A stretch of DNA of 64,000 nt, from contig NC_019879.2 of assembly GCF_002234675.1 (NCBI RefSeq), positions 12,342,464 through 12,406,463 on the forward strand, read 5' to 3'. The position numbers were made by a program, and so were the translations under genes. Under the pieces are notes generated by a model. It made no database searches. It was given only the letters and a program-made list of their open reading frames with translations, and was not told the DNA's origin. This document shows, in pieces, positions 23,483 to 35,392 of this stretch. Every line of letters begins with the position of its first letter. The first letter of the stretch is position 1. The stretch comes from Oryzias latipes. Taxonomy: Eukaryota; Chordata; Actinopteri; Beloniformes; Adrianichthyidae.

Positions 23483-24344
23483 ATCCCACTAGGGGTGTGG
23501 TGATTTAGTTTAGCTACGATTCGATTTATATCATAGTTGGGGTTGACGATACAGTTTATGGTCCATATAGGTTCACTGACCTCAAATCGATCCAGGACAT
23601 CTTTAGCCAAAACTTTAACCAGTGTGACTCAGAGATAAACACCTGGGTACTGAACAATGCAGGTGAAGCTTTCCACAATCCTAGTTTTTCCTACAAGATA
23701 AGTGTAAATTAAATATCTGCACAGTGAACAAGAATTAATGGCAAATCCATTTACATATTGGTGTCCTAAAGTTTAGCCCACTGCTGTTTTTACACATTCA
23801 AATAATCCAAAGTATCCGCACTGTATGGTCACGTCTTTGTTAAATTTAAAGTGTTTCTACACATTGGACTGGAATGATGGTCTCATAAGTTTTTGCTGTT
23901 GTCACATCTGTGTTGTCCGCTGTGATGACACTTGGTCATTTTTACATTCTAGTAATATAAACCTACCGTGTCTCAATCCAAATGGTATTTTACAGATTGA
24001 TTGCAATCAATTTACCCGATTTTGAAACTATTTTAATAGTGTTTTATGTTCATGACAGTCGAATCCAAAAAGGTAATCAATGAAGGAGAATCAAGAGCAC
24101 CCTGAGAAGATGGAGAACATGATCATACAGATTTTAACGTTTTCGAGCAAAGCCTAATAAAGTTTCTGTTTGGAAGGTACATGTTTCCACAGCAGTGAAA
24201 AGGGGTTGTACACTGTGTTCAGAAAATTGACAGTTTTACGAGTGTTCGGTCTTTTTAGTTTTTGCTTGGTGTATGACCTTTTAGTATTACTTCTGGGTTG
24301 CCACAGCAAATCAGCTATCACTGATTCACAGGTGGTTTCGCCAA
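23483..24344. other. No gene; possible hAT-like end near 23490
   Basis: CTAGGGGTGTGGTGATTTAG followed by CGATTCGAT-type sequence resembles the end of a hAT-like element and parallels the mirrored end at about 33640. No partner end was found here. The rest is AT-rich and unassigned. Confidence 0.3.
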
Positions 24345-25113
24345 GAATTTTGTGCCGGATGCCCTGTATCACCAAGAGTCCTGAAAGCCTGCACAGAGCA
24401 GCTAGCAGAGGTATACACAGACATCTTAAACCTCTCGCTATCACAGGAAACTGTGCCCCGAATCTTCAAGTCTTCAGTGATCGAGCCAGTCCTGAAGAAA
24501 ACACACGTCACAACAATGAACGACCTGAGACCTGTGGCTCTCACTCCTGCAACGATGAAGTGCCTGGAAAAGCTGGTTCTGTCAAATATCAACACCTTGG
24601 CCGCTGAATCAGTAGACCCCCACCAGTTTGCCTACCACCCCAACAGATCAGCAGAAGACGCGGTGGCCCTGGCACTTCACTCCACACTGCAACATCTGGA
24701 CACCAAGAACACGTACACCCAGTTACTGTTCATGGACTATAGCTCTGCCTTCAACACCATCAGGCCCCTGAAGCTGACTGCAAAACTCACAGAACTGGGA
24801 ATACCAACACCCACCCGAAACTGGATACTTGACTTTCTCACTGACCGACCACAGGTGGTGAATATAGGGAAAGAAGGTCTCTGCAGAGCTGAGAGTCAGT
24901 ATCGGATCACCACAGGGGTGTGGTGTTCCTCTGAAAGGTTGGGATGCTGCAGTATTCACATTCATTTATATTTATATTTTATACGTTGTACTTTTGTTAT
25001 CTAATTTTATTCTCTTTTTAAATTGTCTTTTTTATATTCACCCTGACCTGAGAGATGCCAAAGAGAAATTCTGATGTGCTGTATGTGCAAACGGCAATAA
25101 AACCTTGAGTCTT
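24345..25113 (+). mobile_element. CR1/L2-type LINE with internal deletion
   Basis: The frame covers the linker before RT (LKACTEQLAEVYTDILNLSL) and the RT N-terminal half: NDLRPVALTPATMKCLEKLV, HQFAYHPNRSAEDAVALAL and motif A LLFMDYSSAFNTI with its catalytic Asp. It continues through LDFLTDRPQVV and then, at about 24945, jumps into a 3' untranslated tail with AATAAA at 25096. Motif C and the rest of RT are deleted. The open frame 24453-25004 is the readable part; the element is dead. Confidence 0.85.
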
Positions 25114-27284
25114 CCTGACACAACCAGTACAGTATTTTATCCTGGCTGGGGACCGGCACTGAAGGACCCAGACTTGGGCCCCCTTAGGGCCACATAATAG
25201 GCAGTAGCACGAAGGGCCTCACCGAAAGACCCACACTGGATGAAGCTCATCGCCCCCTGATTTCCAATGTGCCAGTCCTGTACTTAACCAAACTAACCTG
25301 CTCAATTTCTGTTTGATGACAGTAAATTTGAAGCTGCATATTTCATGAACACTGATCTCTTTTAAAGATATTTATCATCTTCTTTAACACATGTCTGCAA
25401 GCTCAGCATGTCAGTTCATCCATAACATAATGAAGATATTCAAGTAGTGAATGTCCTTACGCTTTTTTCCCTTGTTGACTCTATTGTGATTTAATTTAAG
25501 AAATTCATTTATTCAGAAATGCTGACTCAACAGGTTAGCAGATGTGATGATGCCTTTCATTCCTACCTTGAATCTCTGTGCACACTCACACATGCACACA
25601 CATGTTTCCATCTCCCCCAGCAGATGAGTTCCCTCGCTGGGTCTGCAATGAAGTGGAATAATCTAATAACACTGCGTGCTCAGCTTTGATATGATGTGAT
25701 TTAGCCAGGTTGCTGTTTGTAGAGACTAATTTAGAATTAACTGTGATTAGCATTTTTCACCTTCTAAGGTCTCTAGTGTCTGAATGGATCCTCTCGACCA
25801 GCTGGCGCTTAAACAGCGCTCTACTTGAGTGTTTATGTCTGTGGCTTCATTTCATGAAAGTTTACCTGTATAGATAGGAGACTCGCAGGAGTCTCTTTTG
25901 TAGTGCACACAGAGGAAATGAGGACCAGTTTACAAGAAAAAGGGTTTTCGGTTTCCAGGGCTTTACTTTTGCTGGTGTCAGTTCAGATGGAAGGATTAAG
26001 ATTCAGCAAGCTTCTTTTCACTCTCCTCTCCTTCTCCAGCATGCGGTAAATTGAATGTTTACCTCAGTTTTGTTATTCCTGCTGTGTTGGGCAGACTTGT
26101 GTGAAGAGAGAGAGACACACTCTAAAGTTTATGTAATTTTGGTTTGACTATCTTTCCCATGCACCATTCAGTATCACAGCTATCTGTCATGTGTTAATGT
26201 TAACCAAAGGCTTTTTAAACTTATATAAAAAAAGAATCACTAAAGAGTTTTTTTTAGACAACTGTATTTTTTCGTCTTTCTAAATTGATTGCAGCAGTAC
26301 GTGCTGTGGGGTCTGGAATCATAAGCCATGAGTCAAAGCCCCTCGCCCCTTTAGGGTCAGACAACCTTCACATCCTCTGCAGTTGCAAGTTGGTCAAGCT
26401 GACATAGGGGCACACTAACGGATATTTTTATCAACTTTACATGGAGATGTACCTTTTAGTCTAAAGGAGTGTATGAGACTGCTCTCTGGGCAACCGTCGA
26501 TATTGCCGGTAGAACCTCCATCGAGACCTTTATTCAAGCTAGGGATCACACTGATATGGTATAGTTGATGTAATTGTTAGAACACTTGCCATTACATTCA
26601 CAGTATTAAAGTATCACTAATAGTTTCAAAAACACAGCCTCTAAGCTGCTTTGCAGAGTCTGCAAAACAAGCTAGCTATCACTCAAGCACGATGCAAAAT
26701 GACTAATTTGCTGGCTAAAACAAAACCACGAGGCATTGTACTGACTAGTAACTTTGTGGTCCAATGTCAAAACATATTTAAAAGATTATATTAAGGTTAA
26801 AGCACAAATAGTTCGAAAACTTCACTTACCATAAGGCAGATCATGTTCTTCCACCCGCTTCCTCTTCAATCTGCACCTAAAGCCAGGGACGGACGCGCTT
26901 CTGCTCCTAAAATGGCGGATGCATTGAGCGCAGATCAGGTGATGTCATTACAGACTGGATTAACATAATTTATTTTGGTTATATTTACAAATTCAATAAC
27001 CTTTTTAAAAGGAAATAATATGCGTTTGAATTACTTAAATTAATTAGCAAGAATGAAAAATGTCATAAAATGTCATAAAATAATCAAAATGAACTAAAAC
27101 ATATTTGAAGCATTTACAGGCCAGAATCAGCTTTCTCAGTGCAGGTTACATCAACACTTGGAAAATGTAGGTGGGGCCTTAGACTTGCTGTTGTTGTAAT
27201 AACTCTGAAAGAGTCTGATCAGTTTGACAACGAAGATATGACACTGGGGAATTTACTGTGTACCTGCTACAAAGGCGTTTAGTC
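25114..27284. other. No recognisable gene
   Basis: Intergenic DNA. At 26912-26938 ATGGCGGATGCATTGAGCGC is followed by CAG|GTGATG, which could mimic a first coding exon, but nothing else supports it. Confidence 0.5.
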
Positions 27285-27292
27285 ACCTCCAG

Positions 27293-28196
27293 CAGTGTCG
27301 TGCGGTCAGATGAGGCAAGTGAGGCACAGCCTCACCTGTCATGATTGTGATGAACTAGAGTAAATAAAGGTAAGGTAAATAAAGTTAATATTATTTTCCA
27401 TGGATCTGCGTTGAAGATCCATTTTCAGTTGACTCAACACCTTTTCCGCAGTTTATGAGGTTAAAATAGCAGAATTTGAATTGTTGCTCGATCACAGACG
27501 GAGCGGAGACTCCAGGTGAGGCTCGGGAGTGCTGTGCTTCATGTCTGATGGCAGGACTCAATGTTAATAGAGACGTGCGGTGAGAACGCTGCTGTATGCT
27601 TGCAGAAAAAGCAGCAAATGAAGCAGGCCTCACCAGCAGGGGGCAGACGTGAGCTGACAGCTGCTTTGTAGCTACACTGGTGCAGACAGTAGAAACAGAC
27701 TAAGGACAGAGCTTTTTGTGGAGAAGGATCGGCGCATGGACTCAAAAAATAAGGCCACACATGTTTTTCAATTTTTGTTTAAAAAAAAAAACATGGGAGT
27801 AAGTGGGAATTTTTTTTGAGTAAAACTAAATTTTAGGCCCAAAGAATTCTTTTTACGATCATTTTCACAGACATCATTTGATAACATTAAAGCACCAGAA
27901 TTTGAACTTGGAAAAATACTATAAATAGTTACTTGAGGTAGAAATGAAAAGTGTGCCGAACACATCTGTATACTTTAATTTGTTTACAGTATACATGAAG
28001 AATTTATACACAAGAAGAGTGTTCTATCCATGTCTATAAAAGAAATATTCTCTGTAGGACAAAGATCTTCTGGTGTGTATCTTATATGTTGTTACCTGCT
28101 GTTGGATGAATTGTGAAATATTTAGTTCTTTCATTGTAAATCTGACTCCAGAGGAGTCAGTGCCTCACCAACCATCAACCTCACCGCACGTCACTG
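27293..28196. mobile_element. hAT non-autonomous element, 904 bp
   Basis: Begins CAGTGTCGTGCGGTCAGATG and ends CTCACCGCACGTCACTG, flanked by perfect 8-bp direct repeats ACCTCCAG at 27285-27292 and 28197-28204. Subterminal GAGGCA..GCCTCACC motifs are mirrored at the two ends. No transposase frame. A fragment of the same family end lies inverted at 57106-57165. Confidence 0.9.
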
Positions 28197-28206
28197 ACCT
28201 CCAGTG

Positions 28207-28490
28207 CGTCTCTTAATGGTGCATGGCGGATACTTATATAGCACTTTTCTACCTCCCTTGAAGGCCCAAAGCGCTTTGCAGTCATAGTCCCATTCACCCA
28301 TTCACACACACATTCACACACTGGTGGTGGCTCCTCTGCAAAACACTGGCGCCAACCTTCCACCAAAGGCAAGGTGGGGTTCAGTGTCTTGCCCAAGGAC
28401 ACTTCGACACATGGGCAGGCAAGGTGAGAATCAAACCCGCAGTCTTACGATCGTGGGGCAACCGCCCTACCACTACACCACGGCCGCCCA
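28207..28490 (-). repeat. tRNA-derived SINE, minus strand
   Basis: Read on the minus strand from 28490 it starts GGGCGGCCGTGGTGTAGTGG (A-box region) and then GGGTTTGATTC (B box). A body with GGCAAGACACTGAACCCC follows, and it ends in an AAAAGTGCTATATAAGTATC tail. This is a well-known SINE layout in fish; the tRNA-like head is not an active tRNA. Confidence 0.8.
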
Positions 28491-30369
28491 GTACCAGATA
28501 AATTACCAGATAATAATCAAAACAGTTCTGTCCAAGCAGAACCCACTCTCACTGCCCACTGTCATTCACCCTCTGCACCTTTAAATACCTTCTTTTCTCT
28601 GTTTTGCCTCACTCTCTTTTGTGTGTGAGCGTTGACAAAGTGACTGATGCAGGTCATTACTAAGCTCTGATGACTCTTCAGTGCTCTGTCAAATCCACCA
28701 GAAGTCATTCGTCAGCTAATGCTCCAGAGAAACGAAAGGAATTTTTGTGTAACTTTAAAATAGCAATATCATTAGGCTGGATGGTAATGGCCTGGTTTGT
28801 TTCAAAGGATATCATCTTTTGAAGTTTATTTGTTGCCTTCATGGAATTTGTTTCACTTTTTGAACCGAAAATGTAAGCAAAAGCCCATAGAACAAAAAGG
28901 CCATCAGAAAACTCCTTGCAGAACACTTTAAGGAATTCTTTGCTGTGTGAGATGTGAAAAAGCCGTTCCTCTGCTTTGTTCTGTAAAAACGTCACAGTAA
29001 AACGCTTTCTAACTTAGCATCAACTTGTGGTTTTCCCTTTTATGCAAACAAACACTAACTTTTTCCATCAGTAACCAATGTTGGAAACATGGTTCTCTCA
29101 TCCAGCCAAAGTCAAATGTCTTACATGAGCTGAAGCTGTAATCAGTCAAGGATCTGGCAGTAAATCTCACCAAAGTCCCATCAGCCCAGAACAATAAGGT
29201 CCAGAGCCCGCAGCTCTGTGCGAAGGAGAGGCTCTGAGCGTGGCCAGCTCAGCTGAAGCAGGATGGCTGCATTCTGGCTCTCTGGTTCACGCAATGCCTG
29301 CTGTTGAAGCCAGTGGGGAACAAGAGCCGGTGATTAGTCTCCTGCTTTCAATGTAATGTCTAACTGTGAGCCATAGGTTTCAAAGGCTGCTGAGAGCAGT
29401 GGAAATGTGCTCTAATGGCACCAGAGATGCAACAAAATTTGACCAAATCTGTTTATTAGCAAAGATGTTTTTGATTACAGAAATGTAAAAAAGTCCTTTT
29501 GACCTCCAAAAGGATTGAGCTCCAATGACCCTTAGTCATCCCTGCACTCACGGGTGTTTGCCAATCACAGCGGTTGTTTACAATGATGTAAGAATAACAC
29601 CAACCTAAATGGTTTTCATTCAAAATTTAACTTGAAGGTTTCAAAAAAGGTCTGAGCTTTGAAATGTCTGGTTTAAAAATGGTTTGACCTCATCTTTGCC
29701 TTATTATTTGGGGAATTGAACGTCTTTTTTTATTTTTTATTTGAAATGGTTTAATTCAAGCAATCAAATAATGATAATACACAAATCATTACAATCATCA
29801 GTTGTACATTCATACAATGACGTATCAACTTAGGATAGTTAGACATAAAATTAAATATCGCTTAAAAGATTGTGCAAGGACGCAAATTTGTATAATCCCT
29901 CCCCTGTTTTACCGTAACCATTTTTATTACATGATTTATCATTATCCGGTTCGTAATTTTTTATCAGACAGAATTAAGCATCCTTACGTATCAATATAGC
30001 TCATAACAAAGATGACTTACTTAAATTATTATGTAAAAAATAATAATAACTGTTTAAGAAATCAACATGGTAAATGCAGATTAGTTATCTAAAATATGTA
30101 CAGATTATCATGTATATGATTAAAAAAATAAGACTATATCAGTAAAGTGAAGTGATATACTAATTAGAGATCAATCACTTTAACCATCTCCAATAACTGA
30201 TTAAGCATTATTTTTGATTTTTTTATTGTCATGAGGTAATGCTGTGAAATTAAAAAGGGTCCATATTCTGTTGATTGTTCAAGGTTGGTATTCCTTCTTC
30301 TGCTGATTAACGGCCATTCTTCTGGGTTTAAACAGTTTGTAATTCTCTTTGCTGTTATGTCTGCAGACG
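28491..30369. other. No recognisable gene
   Basis: Intergenic DNA, increasingly AT-rich after 29690. Minus frame 28705-28995 and plus frame 29802-29999 have no recognisable domain. Confidence 0.55.
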
Positions 30370-31170
30370 TTAGATAAAGGTACGTATCCTTCTGCGGCAG
30401 CGGCGCTGAAAGTTGAGGTCAAGTTGTCTGGAGGTCAGCACTCTGCTGAAAATCAGGGTCACTGAGACTTTTAGAGAAAGTGCTGATCCCAGGCGTGTAA
30501 TTTCTTGAAATTATAGTTGGCTCTTTCATTTATTACTGGATTTGTGGCTTCAGACGACCGCGATCAAACACTTATCCAAGTCCTTCATGTTGTTAACAAC
30601 CTGAACCAGTGGTTTGACGTAAATCTTGCAGCCTTCAACCCAAGTCTTCTCAATCTGCTTACGCTTCCTGAGAAGCCTGGCATGTTTGGCGATTTCAGCA
30701 TTCCTTCTGGTCAGATGGTTGTTTAGATAAGCAGCAGATCCCTTCAGATTCCTCCTTTGATTCATCAGAGCTAGCTTGTGTTTTTGATTCACAATCCTGA
30801 TGAGGGCCGCTGGTTTATCCGTCTCCTTTCTCCTGGGAAGCGGGTGGCAGGTCTCGATGGTATTTAGATCCTCGGAAATACCTTTAGACGTGAGAAATTA
30901 TTTCACTTAATGTTCCAGAGACACTCCATAGCTCCCTATTTCAGAAGAACTTCTAGCAATGCTAGTGCCATTAACATTAGCAATGCAAACTCGTGCTGCA
31001 TTTAGCTTTGCCAGAAGTTTGATCTGTACTCCGATGAGAATGACATTTTTCACCCGTGTTTCTTGTTCCACATTGTCCAGTCTTTTCTCCAGATTGTCTA
31101 AGGTCGTTGCTCGTTTTGAGCTCAGAGTCTTCTGACTCTTCCATTAATAACGTAGCTTGGATTTAATCAA
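30370..31170 (-). pseudogene. Retroelement ORF1-like protein remnant (coiled coil plus FP/ORF1-like C-terminus)
   Basis: On the minus strand, a heptad-like stretch LDNLEKRLDNVEQETRVKNV is followed, after stops and a frameshift, by ETDKPAALIRIVNQKHK and LKGSAAYLNNHLTRRNAEIA. Then come ARLLRKRKQIEKTWVEGCKI and YVKPL. The order of coiled coil, then L.G...YLN.HLT..N..IA..AR.L.K....TW...CKI..K, resembles ORF1-type nucleic-acid-binding proteins and the baculovirus FP-like domain found in many TE-associated proteins. The last 80 codons (30550-30792) are still open. Confidence 0.4.
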
Positions 31171-33539
31171 GAATCATTTAACTGCCATCATAGTCACCTG
31201 TTGCTTGGTTTTTCTAAGGTGCCATGGTCAGATCCCTTGAAGAGCGTTATAGCCGCCGTGAGCCACACGTGGCGTCCGTGCTGTAACCCACTGAACCGGA
31301 AGTAAATTATATCTATATACTTTTGATCTTTGCCATATAAAAAACAGTTTGGTCCTTATTTTTGCAATACAAAAATGACATTACCACTTGGAATTGAGTT
31401 ATTCATACAGTTTAAGTTTTAATTTGGAATTTCTAGGTAACATAATGATAAAAAATAGAAGTGTGGGAAAGAAAAGGGGTTAAGCTAAAAAGGTGGATGT
31501 CAAACATTGCCACAAAACAAAGGAAAATGATAAGAGGGAATTGTAGGAAAAAATGCTTAATAAGGCCACAGACTATTAAGAGTTAGTAAAAAAAAAAAGA
31601 AAAATGTAAACAAAAGCTGTTGTTCAAAATTTGCTTAATCTCACCCTTGATATGTGGATTAAAATATTGATTCCCTATTTATGCTAAATAGTTGCATCTT
31701 GCAAACACTGATCTTGGATTAGACAAGATAAAGACTGGGAAAAACCAGGCTAACTGACATTTCTCTGTGTGTGATTTGCACTAAAATCCCCGATAAAGAA
31801 AAGGATGTAGTCTAATTCCCTTATGCCTTTTATATTATCTTTTTAAAATGTTTTTGCAACCTTTTTTTTAATCTTCCTGAACAGAAAGTGAAGTGGTGAT
31901 CGTGCCTGCTGACTTTAAAAATGACAGTTCAAATTCAACAAATCCAGAAAACATTTTCTTGATGATTCAGCTGAAACACACACACAGTGGTAGACTAGTA
32001 GATCCTAAAAACCACCAGACGAAACAAAAACCACCCGAAATAGTGATTCATTAGCAGTAATTAATCATCCATTATTTATTACTTCCTGATTTCTAATTAT
32101 ATGCAGTCAGTCAGAGCAAAACATGAAATAATGGACTCCTATTGAACTTTACTAACAACCACTGATGTTTTGCTCAAATATTAAGAACAATCGGACAAAC
32201 AAAAAAGGAAAGAGAAAAAAAAAACCAAACAATTAAACACTATAGGAGTTCTAGTTTAACGTATTAGCCTATCATCAACAGAAGTGGAAATTCTTCTAAA
32301 ATAAAACTAAATATCCTGTGAGACGTAATAAAAGAGAGTTTAATTCCTAAAAACCTGTTCTTGTGAATATAAGATGTACAAGTATTAAATAGAACATTAA
32401 AAACTACATTTAAATATCACCTGAGTTCACTCTAAAAAGTAATTTTTGTTTTCTTTAATCATGTACGAAAAGGAATCCTCCCAAAAACCTATATGCATAC
32501 ATAAAACAAATGATCTATCGATTGCATTTATATGAAAAAAAACTGTTGTTTTCTGCCTCATTCTGTCTTTTCTAGTGCAGCTTCACGTCCGATCTGCTGT
32601 AAAACACATGACCTATCATATAAAAGGGACGACATGGAAATAACATTTCTAGAATGGAAAAAAAAAGAAAAAAAAGCTCCACATTATTAGCCTACCCTGA
32701 GTAAACTAAAGGAACACCCAACCCGACTTCACATAGGATTGCGTAATCTCTCGTGCAGCTGAGCTTGCAGCTTTGCGCTAAAATTAGACAGGAAATACGC
32801 AAAAAAGTTATTTTCGAGGTTAAAAATGATTAGAATCAAACATATAAATTTAATTTATGGACCAGGTTAGTGTGAACACACATTTAATTTTACTATCAGT
32901 AGGCTGTCTACTGAATCTAGAGTCACTAATTCTTTCCAGGAACAATAAAGTGTGATAATAAAGCAGCATGACAGGGTGAAGGAAAGTTCCTTTAATGTGA
33001 CAAAGATGCTTTGTTTACATACTGTACTGCACCGCTGCAGCCACGTTGCAGCCACGCTTTCTCACGCGGAAGTAAACTAACGCTGATTGCCACGATATTT
33101 TAGGGCGTTGTACACATCACCCTGATTGATCAGGTCGCTGAACTAGAATCCATTGCTGGGAGGTTCTGCGGAACTTTGGCCTGCTTTGCAGATAGCATTT
33201 TGGTTGATGCTAAGTGCATTAGCCTATTAGCTGCTGTGCAGCTGCAGTACTTCACTCATTCTTATCTGAGTCCGCTACAAAGCACAGCAATCTGAGTTTT
33301 ATATGTTGCTGGCAGCAACGTGGCACATAGTTTCAGTTCGGTACCCAGCCCAAGTAAAAACTAAGTAGTTCATGTCTCATAACAATGAAAAAAGCTGCCT
33401 CGGGCTGAGGTCTTCCTGTTGTTTTGTGCATAGTAGAGCTGCTCAAAGAGGCTCTGTGTGCTCTGCTGCCAATTAGTGGTAGGAGGGTGAAGTGGAAAAC
33501 AAGAGTCAGACACTGAAGGACACTCAGAACTAATTAAAT
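31171..33539. other. No recognisable gene
   Basis: AT-rich intergenic DNA. The GC-richer stretch 33000-33350 belongs probably to the DNA element whose end lies at about 33645. Confidence 0.5.
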
Positions 33540-33645
33540 AAATATTTTCCTGACAGCATTTTGACTCGATACAAGTATCGCGAAATGAACTATCGCGATA
33601 AGTTGCTGAATCGATTTTTTTTCTAACACCCCTAGCGAATACAGA
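33540..33645 (-). mobile_element. End of a hAT-like DNA element
   Basis: On the minus strand the end reads CTAGGGGTGTTAGAAAAAAA followed by ATCGATTCAGCAACTTATCG and CGCGATAC-type sequence. This resembles the terminal region of a class of fish DNA elements with TAGGGGTGT ends. The opposite terminus was not located. Confidence 0.35.
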
Positions 33646-34106
33646 AATAACACAGATGGGGTTGTTAACCACAAAATAACATTAAATTCATTAACACAGA
33701 AAAAATAAATAAAGAGAAAGTAGACAAAGAAGACAACAAATAAATAGAATGAAATAGGTGAACGGATATGACAAAAAACAAAAATGTATCCAGAGTAGTG
33801 GTGGCAGCTTTGATTGTCTAAAAGCCATGATTTTATCAGTTTGCTGAATGGGGTCAGAGTTGTCAGTTGTTTTATTGTCATGGGAATTTTGGAAGCCAAT
33901 TTAAAAAACCTTACTATTTGCTCTTTCAAAATTAGTTTTTCTACCAATTCCAAATTGTAAATGCCGATTAAATAAAGCCGGTCCGATTTCAGCATGCTCT
34001 TCTCCTGCCCGAGCTCTTTATGAAGATGTGGTAAAACTTTCTTGAAAGCTAAATTGGATGTAGGAAGAACCATTGAATGTAGGAAGAACCCCCTGCCAAG
34101 GGGGGT
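33646..34106. other. Unassigned, with an open frame on the minus strand
   Basis: A minus-strand frame of 228 codons (33534-34220) spans this stretch. It contains HLHKELGQEKSMLKSDRLYL and KLIKSWLLDN, then a hydrophobic tail, and overlaps a MITE at one end and a TE end at the other. I recognise no family; it may be the tail of an unknown LINE or chance. Confidence 0.3.
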
Positions 34107-34108
34107 TA

Positions 34109-34309
34109 ACCCTTGTGCTATCCTAGGTACTTTGACATTGGGAGATGGGTCATCTATGCCCCACAAGACAGTGCGCTGAACTTTTTTCTTCAATGATTTG
34201 TGATCTTCACTGGTTTCCATGGATTACATGAAATCATCTCCACCTTTATTTGTCATGGTAGGGAAAACACGTCAATGGTCATCTTGACCCCATAGGATAG
34301 CACTAGGGT
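34109..34309. mobile_element. TA-flanked MITE (ACCCTTGTGCTATC family), second complete copy
   Basis: ACCCTTGTGCTATCCTAGGT follows TA at 34107-34108, and the right end GATAGCACTAGGGT precedes TA at 34310-34311. 201 bp, colinear with the copy at 7667-7874. Confidence 0.85.
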
Positions 34310-34439
34310 TACAGGAGCTGGAGAAAAAGTATTTCAACAACACACTGAGGAGCACACACTGCAGCAGGACATCCCGAAAAAGAGAATAGAAAAGCATGTT
34401 AATAAATGACACTGCTACAAGGAGGAACATCAGACTCAG

Positions 34440-34690
34440 GGATGAGTCCAAGGGTGTTTTCAGACTGAACACATTTGGTCCGCTTTGAGTGAACCAGAGT
34501 TCGCTTCCCCCAATAAACTGGAGCAAAGTTTCAGTCTGAATACACCTAAGCAAGGAACCGATCTCTGATCCATCTTTGGAGGTGGTCTCAGTTCGTTTCC
34601 AATTGGACTGAGCTTCAGTTCACTCTCAGATTCCTCAGTCTGAATTCAGAGCGGAACAACTGACCCAAAACGGTCACCGTAGCCAGTCGT
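34440..34690. repeat. Dispersed DNA-transposon-like repeat, copy C
   Basis: Shares GTGAACCAGAGTTCGCTTCC, CCAATTGGACTGAGCTTCAG and CAACTGACCCAAAACGGTCA with copies at 17400 and 9660. Termini and class undetermined. Confidence 0.5.
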
Positions 34691-34934
34691 CACCTGATAT
34701 AAAGAGATTTGGAAAGAAGCAATCGTTGAGCTGCAGATAAACATAAAACAACGATTGTCAGGCTTTCAAACAGAAAAAAGGGTCCAACTCCTTACATTTT
34801 TTTTTAACACCGGTGAAAACGCTTCTTGCATGTTTTTCTATGTCTCATTACACGGCACTGCATCATGCTAAAAACTACTTTGTAGTACCTTAACAGAATG
34901 ATCTTTTTTTCCCTTTTTTAACTTCCAGCTGAGA

Positions 34935-35026
34935 CGGCAGATCAGAGCTGAAGACCTCTAAACAGGTGGGGAGAATCAGACCTGACGAGCAGCCACTGCG
35001 AGGGTGGGGCGGCTGCTGTCATGACA
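34935..35026 (-). mobile_element. Truncated 3' LTR of the gypsy element
   Basis: On the minus strand TGTCATGACAGCAGCCGCCC continues through GCTCGTCAGGTCTGATTCTC and CCCACCTGTT, nearly identical to the LTR ending at 46135. Similarity stops at about 34940, so most of this LTR is missing. Confidence 0.8.
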
Positions 35027-35030
35027 GTCT

Positions 35031-35392
35031 CTATGAAACCGGACAATCAGATCAGGGTCAAGGATAAATTGAGCAGGAACCCAGGAACATTCCTCAGGAC
35101 CGTACCCTCCCAATCCACCAGGTAATGCAAGCCCGGTTCCTCACGGTGGTGAGGAAGGAGCAGGTGCCGCACTGTTTAGGTCGGACCCCCGTCAATAAAC
35201 CAAGCTGATTGTGGAGTTTGGCAGGAGGAAGAAGAGGACTTGTCTTGACAGGCTTCACCATGGAAGGATAGAAGGTAGGGTGTATACGGAGAGTCCTGGG
35301 TAGACGCAGGCAAACAGCAAGTGGATTGACCCCTTTGGAGATGGGAAAGGGACCAACAAACCGCGGAGCCAATTTCCTGTTCTCAACACAAA
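35031..35392 (-). pseudogene. Gypsy integrase C-terminus and chromodomain remnant
   Basis: [20 protein letters not shown] and [19 protein letters not shown] form the integrase C-terminal barrel region typical of sushi-like elements. Then, after a frameshift, YLVDWEG appears, the hallmark of a chromodomain, but it is followed by decayed sequence. The gene continues at 42342 on the other side of the inserted LINE and foldback block. Confidence 0.8.

Noticed and set aside
26905..26945. First exon encoding MADALSADQ before a GTGATG donor
   Set aside because: Only nine codons, a weak donor, and no downstream exon or promoter evidence.
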